Shown here: positions 8,756-17,507 of the stretch, one piece after another
Numbering within the stretch: the first letter of the stretch is position 1
Layout of the letters: each line of letters begins with the position of its first letter
Assembly: GCA_027577415.1 (NCBI GenBank)
Contig: JANBQS010000387.1
Location: 1-19,019, forward strand
DNA from: Coemansia sp. RSA 922
Taxonomy: Eukaryota; Kickxellomycota; Kickxellomycetes; Kickxellales; Kickxellaceae
Direction: 5' to 3'
DNA: 19,019 nucleotides
Made by a program: the position numbers and the translations under genes
Notes under the pieces: model-generated
The model's database searches: none
The model's input: the letters and a program-made list of their open reading frames with translations, nothing else
Told to the model about the DNA's origin: nothing

Positions 8756-10163
8756 ATGTCGACTGATGCTGGTTCAGGTTCGCCCGGCGGGCAACATAAT
8801 CCCGCCTCTACAGCTACAGACGGCGCTGCTGGTCCACGCCGCGTTTCTCCCTTTTGGTGCCACCAGTGTCAACGCGAAATTTCGCCAATGATGGCTCCAA
8901 ACCCTATATGCCCTCGCTGTCATGGTGATTTCGTAGAAGAAGTAAGTAATTTCACTTTTTGTGATATCCAAACCCTCCCCCCTCTCTCCTCATATGTCTA
9001 CTGCCGTTATGCTCTATTTCTCCACGCGATATTACTGTCAGAAAGAACCTCCACGTATTACTCTCATCCATCGAGCACACTATCCTTTCCCCCTCACTTT
9101 ACTATCCTCCATCTCTGGCGTTTATAGATACGAACAAACAGCTTATAGTACTCCTTTCCTTTGCTTGTAGATTGAGATGGAGAACGATCCACGGGACTTT
9201 CATGCCGCTGTGGGTGATAACGAGGACGAAGATGAGATGGAAAACGAGTTTGGCGGTGCTGGTACTTATAACCAAGAGCTGCAAACTGTGTTCCAAGACA
9301 TGCTGGCGCATATTCTAGGTCGTCCGATAACCGCAACTACCAGCTTGCAGGGAGATGCTGAAACTGATGACGACGAACCTGCTGCTGAACATCGGCGACG
9401 GGATATCGGTGCCAATGACTCGGACGCCGCCCATGGCGAGCAACGACACTCTGGCATTCGCACGTGGACATCTAATTTGGGTAACGGCGGCACTGTCTCT
9501 GTTTCATTTGGAGACTATGTGCATCCTGGAGATCAGCCTGGAGGAAGTGGCGAACACCCGCGGCGGCAAATGTTTATAGATCCAGAAGAAAACGCGCCGA
9601 TATCTTTGGGCAACTTTATGTCTTCGTTGCTGGGTGCATTGGGCGGCAATGTGCGTGGCGGTGCTGAGGGCGGCCCGATGTTTGGCATGCCCGTGGGTAA
9701 CCTGGGCGACTATGTGTGGGGCCAGAACTCGCTCGACGATATTATCACGCAGATCATGGAGCAGAACCAAGGAGTGCATGCGCCGCCGCCTGCATCTCAA
9801 GAAAGTATTATGAAGCTGCCAAAGCGGCAGATTACTGACGAGGAGCTGCAACGGAATATGGACTGCGGCATTTGTATGGAGGAGTACAAGTCCAAAGAAT
9901 ATGCCGTGGAGCTGCCTTGCAAGCATGTGTACCACAAGGAATGTATTGATCACTGGCTGGGTATGAATGGCACGTGTCCTATTTGCCGAGCTGCTATCGA
10001 TTCTAGATCCGAGGGCACTGCTCCGTCGCGGCCTGCGCATGCCCATTCGGATCTGCCGGGGTCATTTCCATCGTCGCCGGCGGTATCGACGTCGCGCCAA
10101 GATGAGGATGCCGAACAACAACACACACACCCGCCTGTTCCAGAGCCAGAGCCTATGGATTAG
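8756..10163 (+). CDS. RNF126/RNF115-type RING-H2 E3 ubiquitin ligase, two exons
   Basis: This is a ubiquitin ligase; animal relatives act in cytosolic protein quality control and membrane trafficking. Exons 8756-8941 and 9171-10163 join in phase 0 to give 392 residues. The N-terminal zinc ribbon is FWCHQC (Cys35, Cys38) and ICPRC (Cys52, Cys55), followed by FVEE; exon 1 ends there and exon 2 continues IEME, matching the FVEE(I/L) of the family. The middle is acidic and Gly-rich. The family motif GNLGDYVWGQNSLDDIITQI precedes the RING-H2 domain (about 294-334: CGIC, PCKHVYHKEC, CPIC), with all eight zinc ligands. The tail is Pro/His-rich. The gene ends 53 bp from the convergent peptidase gene. 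Confidence 0.92.
8942..9170 (+). other. Intron of the RING E3 gene
   Basis: The 229-bp intron has a consensus GTAAGT donor and a pyrimidine-rich TTTGCTTGTAG acceptor. It separates the N-terminal zinc ribbon from the rest. Reading through it gives unrelated sequence and an early stop. Confidence 0.88.
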
Positions 10164-10216
10164 GGGGGTTCTTTTTTGTCTGACAAATATATATTTTTGA
10201 CTTGTGTACTAATACA

Positions 10217-11941
10217 TTACATATCTGCGATGAGGTAGGCCCAGGCGGCTAGTGCAGCGGCGCTGCGACGTAGCTGGTGCTTGTCAATGATCTCCACACG
10301 GTCGTTGTTGGTGTGGTGGTACCGGAAATAATGGTCCTCCCAGTGAGGCTCTCCAGGCACAGCGCCGTTCTCCGGGTTCGCACCGAGGAATCCGGCGCAG
10401 GGCACACCATTATCGCACAGCATGGCGATATCCGTGCCTGGTCCCTCAACATCCGTGGTTGTGACGTTGCCAGCGCCCAGGATCTTGATCAGATCCATTC
10501 CGTAGTTTCTCAGGTTGCTCACCATTTTCGGGTCAGCCGCCACGGTTAGACCCCAGGGCTCAAAGACACCGATATCGCTCTCGATGGCAAACCTATGCTG
10601 CTTGATCTCATGCTCATGCTGTTTGTAGTAGGCCTTGGCACCGCGCTGCAAGGTCTCCTCATTGTTCCACATAACGACGCGGATAGTGCGGCGTGGGGGA
10701 CGGCCCTCGAGGGCTATTAGTCGGGCGGCTTCCCAGGCCAAGAAGGCACCGGCACCGTCGTCCATGGCGCCTACTCCAATATCCCAAGAGTCAAAGTGGC
10801 CGCTGAGGAGCACGATTTCCTCGGGCGCGGTAGATCCCTTGAGGTCTATGATAACGTTGGCTGATTGCTTGGCGTTCTCCATTAGTCGTGCGTTCATGAC
10901 TAATTTGACGCGTGGAACGTTGTCAGAGGTCTGCGCACGCTTGTAGATGCGCTCGATCATGTTGGCATCGGCTGGCGAGATCGCTGCGGCTGGAATCGTG
11001 GCTCGAGCGGAGCTCCCCGTGTGTATCGAGTGGAACTCAGAGTCTGGAGTGACCGAGCGGACAAGAACAGCTAGGGCGCCGTATTTGGCAGCTTCTATGG
11101 CACCGCGAGTGCGGAACTGAACGACGGCATCGTAGGTGGTGTAATTGAAGTTGAAGAGTACTATGTTGCCCGCAATACTCGCATTGCCTAGCTCATGCAG
11201 CTCTTTGAACGAGTGCACTGGAATCACGTTAGCCTCAATGCCGTCCCGTGGAGTACCCACTGAGTTACCCAGACCCAAGAGCGGCACTTGGATGAATCCA
11301 GTGTCGCGCGTAGGAACGAACAGCCGTAGAGACTCGCTGCCTCTCGTCCACTGGTTGACCCACACGGGCTCCGTATACGCAGTCAGGTTCTTGTCCTGAG
11401 AATTGGCGGTCTTTACGACCCACTCTGCACTGTGGTCGTAGGCCTTGCTTCCTGTCATCCGGTGTCCATACATGTCGGTCATCTCGGCTAGCCTGTCCCA
11501 TGCAACGGTGTTGCTCTGGTCAAACCCGGCTCGGAGCAGCCTGTCGACAGTCTCTAGTGTGTCGGGGTTGGTTCCAAGCGTAGTCGCAGAAAACGTCGAT
11601 GGGTCAATGACTCGCGGGTCGTACATGACAAAGCGGATATAAAGCACTGCGCCTGCCATTAGCGCCATGCCCACTAGGAACACTATCATGCGTTTGGAAT
11701 GGCTCATAACGTCTGGATTGCGCTTGGGTTGTAGCAACGTATACCCGTTCGATTCCACTTGGTAGTGGTCTTCCATGGCGAGCTTGGTGGACTTGCGATC
11801 TACCACAGCAGGACTGGTGGAGCGCTTCTCTTCGCTACAGGTAGACTCGGCTTCTGCTTGGCGTCTTCTTTGAACTTCGGCACGCAAGGGCGGCAGGCCC
11901 CAAGGAACTGGCTTCTTTTCGTCTGGAATCATCTTGCACAT
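10217..11941 (-). CDS. Membrane-anchored carboxypeptidase Q-like M28 metallopeptidase
   Basis: This is a two-zinc exopeptidase of the M28 family. The 574-residue protein (start at 11941; a second in-frame ATG is at 11932) has a charged N-terminus of about 84 residues, one transmembrane helix (about 85-103), then a luminal or extracellular part, so it is predicted type II. A PA-like segment (about 210-360) interrupts the peptidase domain. Ligands are His382 (GHFDSWD), Asp394 (AMDDGAG), Glu428-Glu429 (NNEET), Asp456 (ESDIG) and His543 (YHHT). Spacing up to Asp456 equals that in human carboxypeptidase Q; the last gap is 17 residues longer. The usual EEQG after the catalytic Glu is EETL here. Human CPQ is secreted, so the membrane anchor differs. 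Localisation to the vacuole is possible but not shown. Confidence 0.88.
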   Translation of the reverse strand: MCKMIPDEKKPVPWGLPPLRAEVQRRRQAEAESTCSEEKRSTSPAVVDRKSTKLAMEDHYQVESNGYTLLQPKRNPDVMSHSKRMIVFLVGMALMAGAVLYIRFVMYDPRVIDPSTFSATTLGTNPDTLETVDRLLRAGFDQSNTVAWDRLAEMTDMYGHRMTGSKAYDHSAEWVVKTANSQDKNLTAYTEPVWVNQWTRGSESLRLFVPTRDTGFIQVPLLGLGNSVGTPRDGIEANVIPVHSFKELHELGNASIAGNIVLFNFNYTTYDAVVQFRTRGAIEAAKYGALAVLVRSVTPDSEFHSIHTGSSARATIPAAAISPADANMIERIYKRAQTSDNVPRVKLVMNARLMENAKQSANVIIDLKGSTAPEEIVLLSGHFDSWDIGVGAMDDGAGAFLAWEAARLIALEGRPPRRTIRVVMWNNEETLQRGAKAYYKQHEHEIKQHRFAIESDIGVFEPWGLTVAADPKMVSNLRNYGMDLIKILGAGNVTTTDVEGPGTDIAMLCDNGVPCAGFLGANPENGAVPGEPHWEDHYFRYHHTNNDRVEIIDKHQLRRSAAALAAWAYLIADM

Positions 11942-12017
11942 ACACTGAAAAATAGAAAGAGTAAAATTAAATCTAAAAGGGCAAAGAAGAGAAGAGAAAG
12001 GAAGGCACGCGGAGCGG

Positions 12018-12028
12018 CCTTTTTTATA
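12018..12028 (-). promoter_or_regulatory. TATA box of the M28 peptidase gene
   Basis: TATAAAAAAGG on the minus strand lies 77 bp before the ATG at 11941 and is followed by a pyrimidine-rich stretch typical of fungal start sites. It supports starting the peptidase at 11941 and treating the in-frame open sequence further upstream (to 12070) as promoter and leader. A TTTTTCAG just before the ATG resembles a splice acceptor, so a leader intron cannot be excluded. Confidence 0.5.
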
Positions 12029-12141
12029 CATGCAAGGTTCTCCACAAAAACATGGACCGCACGTAACCACCCCCTCTCGTTGCTTACGCTATGGTAAATC
12101 TGTAGGCACAACGATGGTGAAAAAAAATAGAAATTAAAAGA

Positions 12142-12918
12142 CTAGGCTGGTAACTGAGTACTGCTAGCAATACCCAAACGCTTCTTCTGCTCCTCACGCT
12201 GCTCGTCCTGCCACCTGTGCAGCTCGGCAACCTCGTGGAGCTTGAACCCAAAAATACGAGGCACATATCTCTGCTCCGAGGGTGCCGGACGATTCGCCGG
12301 ATAATTCAAAAAGATCATATGCGGCAATCCCGTTCCAAAGTAAGCGCCATCGAGTCTACCATGCTTTCTCGACTTTGGACAATAAATATCCTCGCAACGC
12401 GAACAGTAAAGTTTAACCTTCTCCTTAAAGGCCACATCCGACAACCCAACCGGTATAAGTGGGTGCTGCGAGCAATGATACCGGGGACACAGACCGAATT
12501 CACCATGTTTGTACTTTTCGTACATTTTGCTCAACCCCCTCGCAGTCATAATGTATCGGGCGTGGACGAGTCCGTAGAGATGCATGGCTGACTTTTCCAC
12601 CTGCTCGCGTAGCTCGTTCGTCATCGGTTTGTTCGACAAGTTGTCGGTTATCAGTTCCAGCGCCTTTTGGTAATGGAGTACTTCCGTGTTGAGGTTCGTT
12701 AGGTTGAACCGGTCAGTCACATACTCTTCGTCCACCGCGCAAAAGTACTCGTTCCCTTCCAGACTCACAAACCAGTCTATCCAGTACTTGTAGTAGTCGC
12801 TCTCGGAATCCGTGCTCGACAACTCGTTCACTACAAATTATAGCCAATGGTTATGCTTTAGAGACTAGGTAATCCCACTGGCGAATTGAGGCCGAGCGTA
12901 AAGTGCGTAGTACTTACT
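12142..12918 (-). CDS. CKB1: Casein kinase 2 regulatory (beta) subunit, start codon split by intron
   Basis: This protein forms the dimeric core of CK2 and positions the catalytic alpha subunits. The 229-residue product has the family's acidic start, YWIDWFVSLEGNEYFC, and a zinc finger with Cys115, Cys120, Cys143 and Cys146, spaced exactly as in human CK2 beta (5, 23, 3). It ends in a basic/Gln-rich tail. The coding sequence is join(12918, 12830-12142): exon 1 contributes only the A of the ATG, the 87-bp intron is 12917-12831, and exon 2 begins TGAACGAG. Without splicing the first codon is GTG, preceded by a good acceptor (TTTGTAG). Upstream of the donor the frame has no ATG and meets a TAG about 40 bases away, so the spliced ATG is the only sensible start. 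Confidence 0.9.
12831..12917 (-). other. Intron interrupting the CK2 beta initiator ATG
   Basis: The intron has a consensus GTAAGT donor and a TTTGTAG acceptor, 87 bp apart. Removing it joins ATC-A to TG-AAC-GAG and creates the initiator codon. Confidence 0.82.
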
Positions 12919-13097
12919 GATAAGGATACAAATAATGTAAATTAAAGACGACCCCTGCTAATGAAAGAAAGTTGAATTGCACTCAATTGGCCCTGCACGT
13001 GTGTAGCCTTGAAGGAAAAATGCTGGCCAATCCGTTGAAATGCGTGATCGGGACTCGCTAATCGGCATTAATTCGCAGTCGGTGTTTTCAAAACACC
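12919..13097. other. Compact intergenic region at the repeat junction
   Basis: About 180 bp separate the CK2 beta coding start from the orphan OTUD3 exon. The region holds the CK2 beta leader and promoter, and possibly a promoter for the exon copy in the other direction. No gene is seen. A CACGTG core is present near 12997, and a 17-bp palindrome sits at the junction. Confidence 0.5.
13081..13097. repeat. Perfect 8-bp palindrome at the repeat junction
   Basis: GGTGTTTTCAAAACACC has perfect 8-bp arms around a single C. It abuts the point (about 13098-13102) where similarity to the left arm begins. Confidence 0.6.
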
Positions 13098-13676
13098 TGC
13101 AATGTCGACAATGTAAGCCCAGAAGACGAGGCCAACAACGATGATACGTTGCCAACAGTTATTGAAAAGATTATCATGGGCTCGACTGGCGTAGACAACC
13201 ATCCTTTGGTGCGCCATTTGTTGCGAAAGCATCAACAAAATAGCGACCGCGTCATAGAGCTTCTTATCCAGTGGATGGGTGACGAGTCTTCTAGCACTGC
13301 TGAGCCATGGTGGACCAAGGACGGGCCAGCAACATACGACGGTCCCAAAGCAACGCCAGAGACACCAGAGACGACAGAAGCAGACCAGACTGTTGCCCTG
13401 ACAGCTGACGAAACCACAGATCCGAATGCTCCAGATAACAACGACGGTGAAAATGCGCCTAACACAATCGCCGAACCACCTGCTGCGAAACCAAACCAGC
13501 ACAAAAAGGGAGCCGCAAGACAAAAGAAGGCCGAGTCAAAGAAGCGTCAAAAGGAAATGGCCAAGCTCAAAAAGAGGACTGCCGCCAGACAAGAAGCCCA
13601 GGCACATTCGTTGTCAGCTAAAATCGATGTTGCTGAACAAGATGCTGCTAGTCGTATGGCCCACATATACATTTAA
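13098..13676 (+). pseudogene. Orphan copy of OTUD3 exon 2
   Basis: This is a duplicate of the C-terminal exon (UBA-like region, acidic linker, basic coiled coil) without the OTU catalytic domain. It differs from 4167-4741 at 18 of about 571 positions with no indels. The frame is intact to the same HIYI stop; 8 codons change the residue and about 10 are silent. The frame is open back to a TAA at 13059, and the first in-frame ATG is at 13176, inside the UBA-like region. As it stands it is a 5'-truncated copy. The low share of replacement changes leaves room for residual function, for example as a free UBA-like fragment or as a swap partner for the real exon. Its stop is 5 bp from that of MOGS copy 2. 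Confidence 0.8.
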
Positions 13677-13681
13677 CATGT

Positions 13682-16033
13682 TTAATATTTTTCGGCCATG
13701 ACAAGGACTATCAATGTGGTCCATCCCGTAAACGGATGTGTGCGCTGCCCAGTGCCGTCCTCTGGATTGTACTGCTCCCAGAAGAACCTAGAGCTCTGGT
13801 ACTGCTCAAACACATTAGCAATCAGGTTGTCGCGCAGCCTGGTGTAGATACTCCGTGCCTGCTCCTGATACGGTCCCTCGACACCCATGTAGTTGCGGTG
13901 CAACGACGACAAGATCAGGTAGTTGATGTTGATCCAGATCGGACCCCGCCAGTAGTTCTCACCTTGCCCGTAGAACTCATCGCGCTTTGACAGAGACCGC
14001 ACGCCAAACTCGGTCCACAGCTCCTCTGGATCTTCAATCATACTCAGTATGTGACCCAGCTTTTTCGAGTCAGGCGGCACCAGGCCCAGAAGCATGGGGA
14101 ACAGACTGACGTACCCGCGGTGGCACACAAACACACGATCCAAACCCTCGTCTTCGTCCTCGAGCTCGTCATAGTCCTCGCGTATGCCCGTCGTTACATC
14201 GCAGTACATGTTCTCCTGCTCGTTCCAGTGTATTTTGTCTAGCATCTCCAAGTGCGATTCCAACTCGGCATCCCCCGCGGTGGGAGATAGCTCGGCGTTG
14301 AGGCGTGCCATGTATGCCACCCACGAGTACAAGTCAACGTGGAGCTCGCCGGTGCTCGGCACCGACGCCCGCGGGTAATCGTCAAGACCCGATGTCAGCG
14401 TGTGGTTCTCAGTGCGCCCACGCCACCTGTACCCAGCCTTGCTTGGAGACATCGAGCCATCCACACTATCGCCAGCTTGCGATTTCTGGAAAAAGCCCAA
14501 GAGCCTCGATGTATAAGGCACCAGGCTGTCCAGCTTACTCTGTAGCAGGCATTGCTCGTCGCACACACCTTCCTCCACAGCTCCACCAGCCTGCAGCGCA
14601 TCGTCCATCGATCTAGTCATTCCTCGGGCCAGCACCTGTTCGGCCATGGCCTCGACGGCAAAGAGAATGGTCGGCGGATTGGCAAAGTCCGGGTACTGCA
14701 CTTGGAACTCGCGGGGTACCTTGCTGCGAGCCTCGTCGCCCAGAATCTGCTCGCGTGCCATCCACCCGTTGCCGTCCATAGTGCCGAACCAGCTGCGGAT
14801 GATCTCTAGGCTGAGATCCGAGTCCCACTGCCGCAGCACCAGTTGGTGGAATCCTTCGTCCCAGAGAAACCCGCGCGGAAAGAACGGCCGCGACGGCGTA
14901 GTAGCAAACAGAGAGTACGGCCCACTCAGTTTGGCCTCTGAGCTGTCTTCCTGGCCATACTCAGGCTTGGGATTGCTGGATACCAGTCCGCTGCCGTGAA
15001 AGTATCCAATGCCACCAATAAGGCTGCTGAGCGCATTCCGCGCCATCTCGACCTGCGCATCGCTAAACCCCTTTTCTCGCAGGTTGAACGAGGACTCAAA
15101 CCGGGCGTCGAACTCCTTGCGTCGGTTGCTGGCTATAGCATCAATGGCCTCAGAGTCGATGCGCGAGGTCTTGTCGGCACACTCGTAGATGACGTCAAAG
15201 GCAAACTCGCCGTGCACGATCATTTGCGCAAAGAATAGGTTGGTTCCCTTCTTGCGCAGTCCCGCGTTGTTTAGTCCGAATAGCAGGCTTCCATGGATAC
15301 CGGAGCCCTGGGCGTGTTTGGCCATGGCTCTGACTCGTGTCTGTGCCGATTCCAGCAACACGTCTTGGAACGCGTCTTTGGCTTTCCACACGTCAGTCTT
15401 GGGCACTTTCAGGCCCACTCCGCTGATCCTGCCGCCGTGGATCCCGCCAATGTTGCGCAAGTCCTCAGGAACGGCCGGGAGCTGGTTGCTGTGGGCGGGT
15501 ACGATGCGAATACGGAAATTGCCGAGGTCGGGAGTCCTGCCTCTGACCATGGCCACATCGTCCTTCACGGAGGTTGATAGGGTACCGTTGCCTTCGAGGC
15601 CGAAGTAATACACCAGCGAGACGCCCTGCGTATCCTCGTTGAGTGTCCGACCCGTGAATCTTACAGCCCAGCTACCGCCGAGCTGGCCGGGGACCTTGAT
15701 GAACGTAGACTTTATTTCAACGCCCTGGTCATTGTCTCGCATGGTTTGCTCGCCAAAGTCGCGCCCGTTGTGCCGAGAGTACCCGTACTCGGATAGGTTG
15801 TCACCGAGCTCGCATGAATGCCGAATCTTTTGCCAGTTGCGCTGGTCGTCGAGTCCGAACCACATTAGACCGCTGAGTAGCGAGTTGGGTAGCCGTGGTC
15901 GAGTGCCAAAGTACAGGTTTGGTCGGTATGTGCCCCACTGAAGCACTGAGTTCAATGGATCCGTGTCGCTGTGTGCGGCTACTAGGACTGCTGTGGATAG
16001 CACAACGGCGGCGACCAGTCCCCGTAGCTGCAT
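13682..16033 (-). CDS. MOGS: ER mannosyl-oligosaccharide glucosidase I (GH63), copy 2
   Basis: This is a second full-length glucosidase I of 783 residues with the same function and motifs as copy 1 (WDEGFH acid region, WEQYNPEDG base region, signal/anchor at 1-21). Twelve residues differ from copy 1: near the mature N-terminus (Gly to Asp, Glu to Val) and scattered elsewhere (for example Lys to Asn, two Glu to Gly, Val to Gly, Ala to Gly). None lies in the catalytic motifs. The ATG at 16033 matches copy 1, but here the frame stays open to another ATG at 16099, which could add 22 residues, because the stop that ends the uORF in copy 1 is TCA. Both copies look functional. Confidence 0.94.
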   Translation of the reverse strand: MQLRGLVAAVVLSTAVLVAAHSDTDPLNSVLQWGTYRPNLYFGTRPRLPNSLLSGLMWFGLDDQRNWQKIRHSCELGDNLSEYGYSRHNGRDFGEQTMRDNDQGVEIKSTFIKVPGQLGGSWAVRFTGRTLNEDTQGVSLVYYFGLEGNGTLSTSVKDDVAMVRGRTPDLGNFRIRIVPAHSNQLPAVPEDLRNIGGIHGGRISGVGLKVPKTDVWKAKDAFQDVLLESAQTRVRAMAKHAQGSGIHGSLLFGLNNAGLRKKGTNLFFAQMIVHGEFAFDVIYECADKTSRIDSEAIDAIASNRRKEFDARFESSFNLREKGFSDAQVEMARNALSSLIGGIGYFHGSGLVSSNPKPEYGQEDSSEAKLSGPYSLFATTPSRPFFPRGFLWDEGFHQLVLRQWDSDLSLEIIRSWFGTMDGNGWMAREQILGDEARSKVPREFQVQYPDFANPPTILFAVEAMAEQVLARGMTRSMDDALQAGGAVEEGVCDEQCLLQSKLDSLVPYTSRLLGFFQKSQAGDSVDGSMSPSKAGYRWRGRTENHTLTSGLDDYPRASVPSTGELHVDLYSWVAYMARLNAELSPTAGDAELESHLEMLDKIHWNEQENMYCDVTTGIREDYDELEDEDEGLDRVFVCHRGYVSLFPMLLGLVPPDSKKLGHILSMIEDPEELWTEFGVRSLSKRDEFYGQGENYWRGPIWININYLILSSLHRNYMGVEGPYQEQARSIYTRLRDNLIANVFEQYQSSRFFWEQYNPEDGTGQRTHPFTGWTTLIVLVMAEKY

Positions 16034-17507
16034 GATGTCAAATAAAAGTGATAATAGCGTAGGAAGAAAATAAGGTACTGGCGTATGATGTGTGGCCATT
16101 GACTTGAGCCTGTAAATGCCCCGTGTCCCTTGATCTACTCACTTTTGGGCTCTGAATCTTACTTGCAATATGCCACATGTGGATCTTTGGCATGTCATTT
16201 TGTGCAAACCCACTGATTTAGCTTTTGCTCTCTTATCCGAATCTACGCCCGCTATCATTTGGAGCTCTTGCTTGTTTGAAAAGCGTCTCTGCGGGTCACC
16301 TTAAGGGCAGCAATGGCTCTATAAACTTGGTCCTTTTATTGTTGGTCGTCATATGCGGCCTGGCGAGCAGAAGGCGTTCAATGTCTGAGACCTTCAAGAA
16401 GGCTCCTTGTCCGATATTCTCGATTGCTAATGCCTTTTCAAAATTGTGATTGAACAGCAAGGCCAACAAGGGCGAGCCCTTTACCCTGCTTCCTTGTACA
16501 CTGCTGGACCCGCGGCGCTTGTGTTCTTGTTCCGCCAGGTCTCAATAAAGGATTTACAAGGAGCAATATTTATATACCGATAATATCATCATATCCTCCA
16601 AAGGTACGTCTATCATAGTTATGAAAACGACATTATACTAATACCCTATCAATACACTGGCTATCACCAAGCGATAGATAAAATATTTTTTGGCTAGAGA
16701 CAAAAAATGGTCAAATTACTCCATGGCATAACTTGACCAAAGGGTTTTCTTGGTAGATCGACATTAGAGGTAATATGCTGACTAGGCATATCATGTTCAC
16801 ATCTCACCAAGTTGGGCATAGTAGGGTCCGAACCCAGGCCAGAAGGGTAAGGGGTCGACCACCACCAAGCAACACCCCTATGATGATAGTGCATATTGGC
16901 TTCTGATCTAGCTTGCGATGCCTACTCTACCCGCTATTTTTACCGCGCTGGTGTGATATTTAAAGTACAATTTTCAACACTCTAAAATATTAGACAGCTG
17001 ATCAAATGTGCGCCGTGTATCTTGGGTACTACTTTCAGGCACCTCCAGTCTTACCAGCGTAGACGGAGAGGCGTTCCAATTGCGCCTAGTTTATATTTCA
17101 AATTCAAAGGCTCCACCTCAAAACCTTTCAGGCACTTTCGGCTCTGTAGTCTTTCAGGCGTTGACAGACTCGTGCTCTTTGTCTTTTGGTACTGAGCGTA
17201 CTTCTCCACTAAAAGCACATTTCAATTCAGAGAGCGCATTTCCAAGCAAGCCATCGAACTATAGATCTGATCACTAGCATCTATCGAACGAGATTAAGAG
17301 GAACTCTACTATCTTTTTGCCCTCTATTTAAATACTACGCTTGACAATTTGAAATTCTATCGCCACAACTATATTTTTTTGCTATGTTTATTTTCTTTTT
17401 CGAGTACCACTACTATTTGAAACGAACAAGTCAGCTATTTAAATCTTTTCAAAACGAGTACTGCAGCAAGCACTTATATTGAAGAAATCTGAAAAGGTGA
17501 AGAGTAT
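16034..17507. other. Intergenic region upstream of MOGS copy 2 (duplicated)
   Basis: This is the inverted counterpart of 298-1809. No convincing gene is present. The 250 bp next to MOGS are about 94% identical to the left copy, including a conserved block around 16150-16230. The far end, just after the stop of X, is also strongly conserved (for example the stretch around 17405-17485), in contrast to the adjoining coding sequence. Confidence 0.6.
16817..16882 (-). other. tRNA-like / Pol III promoter-like relic, right copy
   Basis: This is the counterpart of 926-994. Box-A-like TTGCTTGGTGG is followed by box-B-like GGTTCGGACCC, one mismatch from the GGTTCGANNCC consensus. Terminal CATAG and CTATG can pair. 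No complete cloverleaf can be drawn. Confidence 0.27.

Larger units (their letters stand above)
13102..17507 (-). repeat. Right arm of large inverted repeat
   Basis: This is the mirror of the left arm: OTUD3 exon 2, MOGS, intergenic DNA. Similarity continues weakly into gene X beyond 17507. Numerous scattered substitutions and a ~35-bp indel relative to the left arm show that it is a real, ageing duplication. Confidence 0.92.

Noticed and set aside
12018..12070. Longer N-terminus for the M28 peptidase beginning at a GTG (12070)
   Set aside because: The added residues span a TATA box and a pyrimidine-rich leader and are Cys/Phe-rich with no family resemblance; ATG 11941 or 11932 fits better.
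13068..13523. Minus-strand ORFs opposite the orphan OTUD3 exon (and their left-arm equivalents)
   Set aside because: They are the exact antisense of the conserved exon, with low-complexity Cys/Val/Phe-rich products.
16034..16099. Start of MOGS copy 2 at 16099 as the default
   Set aside because: The ATG at 16033 is shared with copy 1, where the upstream frame is closed by a stop. The longer form is kept only as a possibility.
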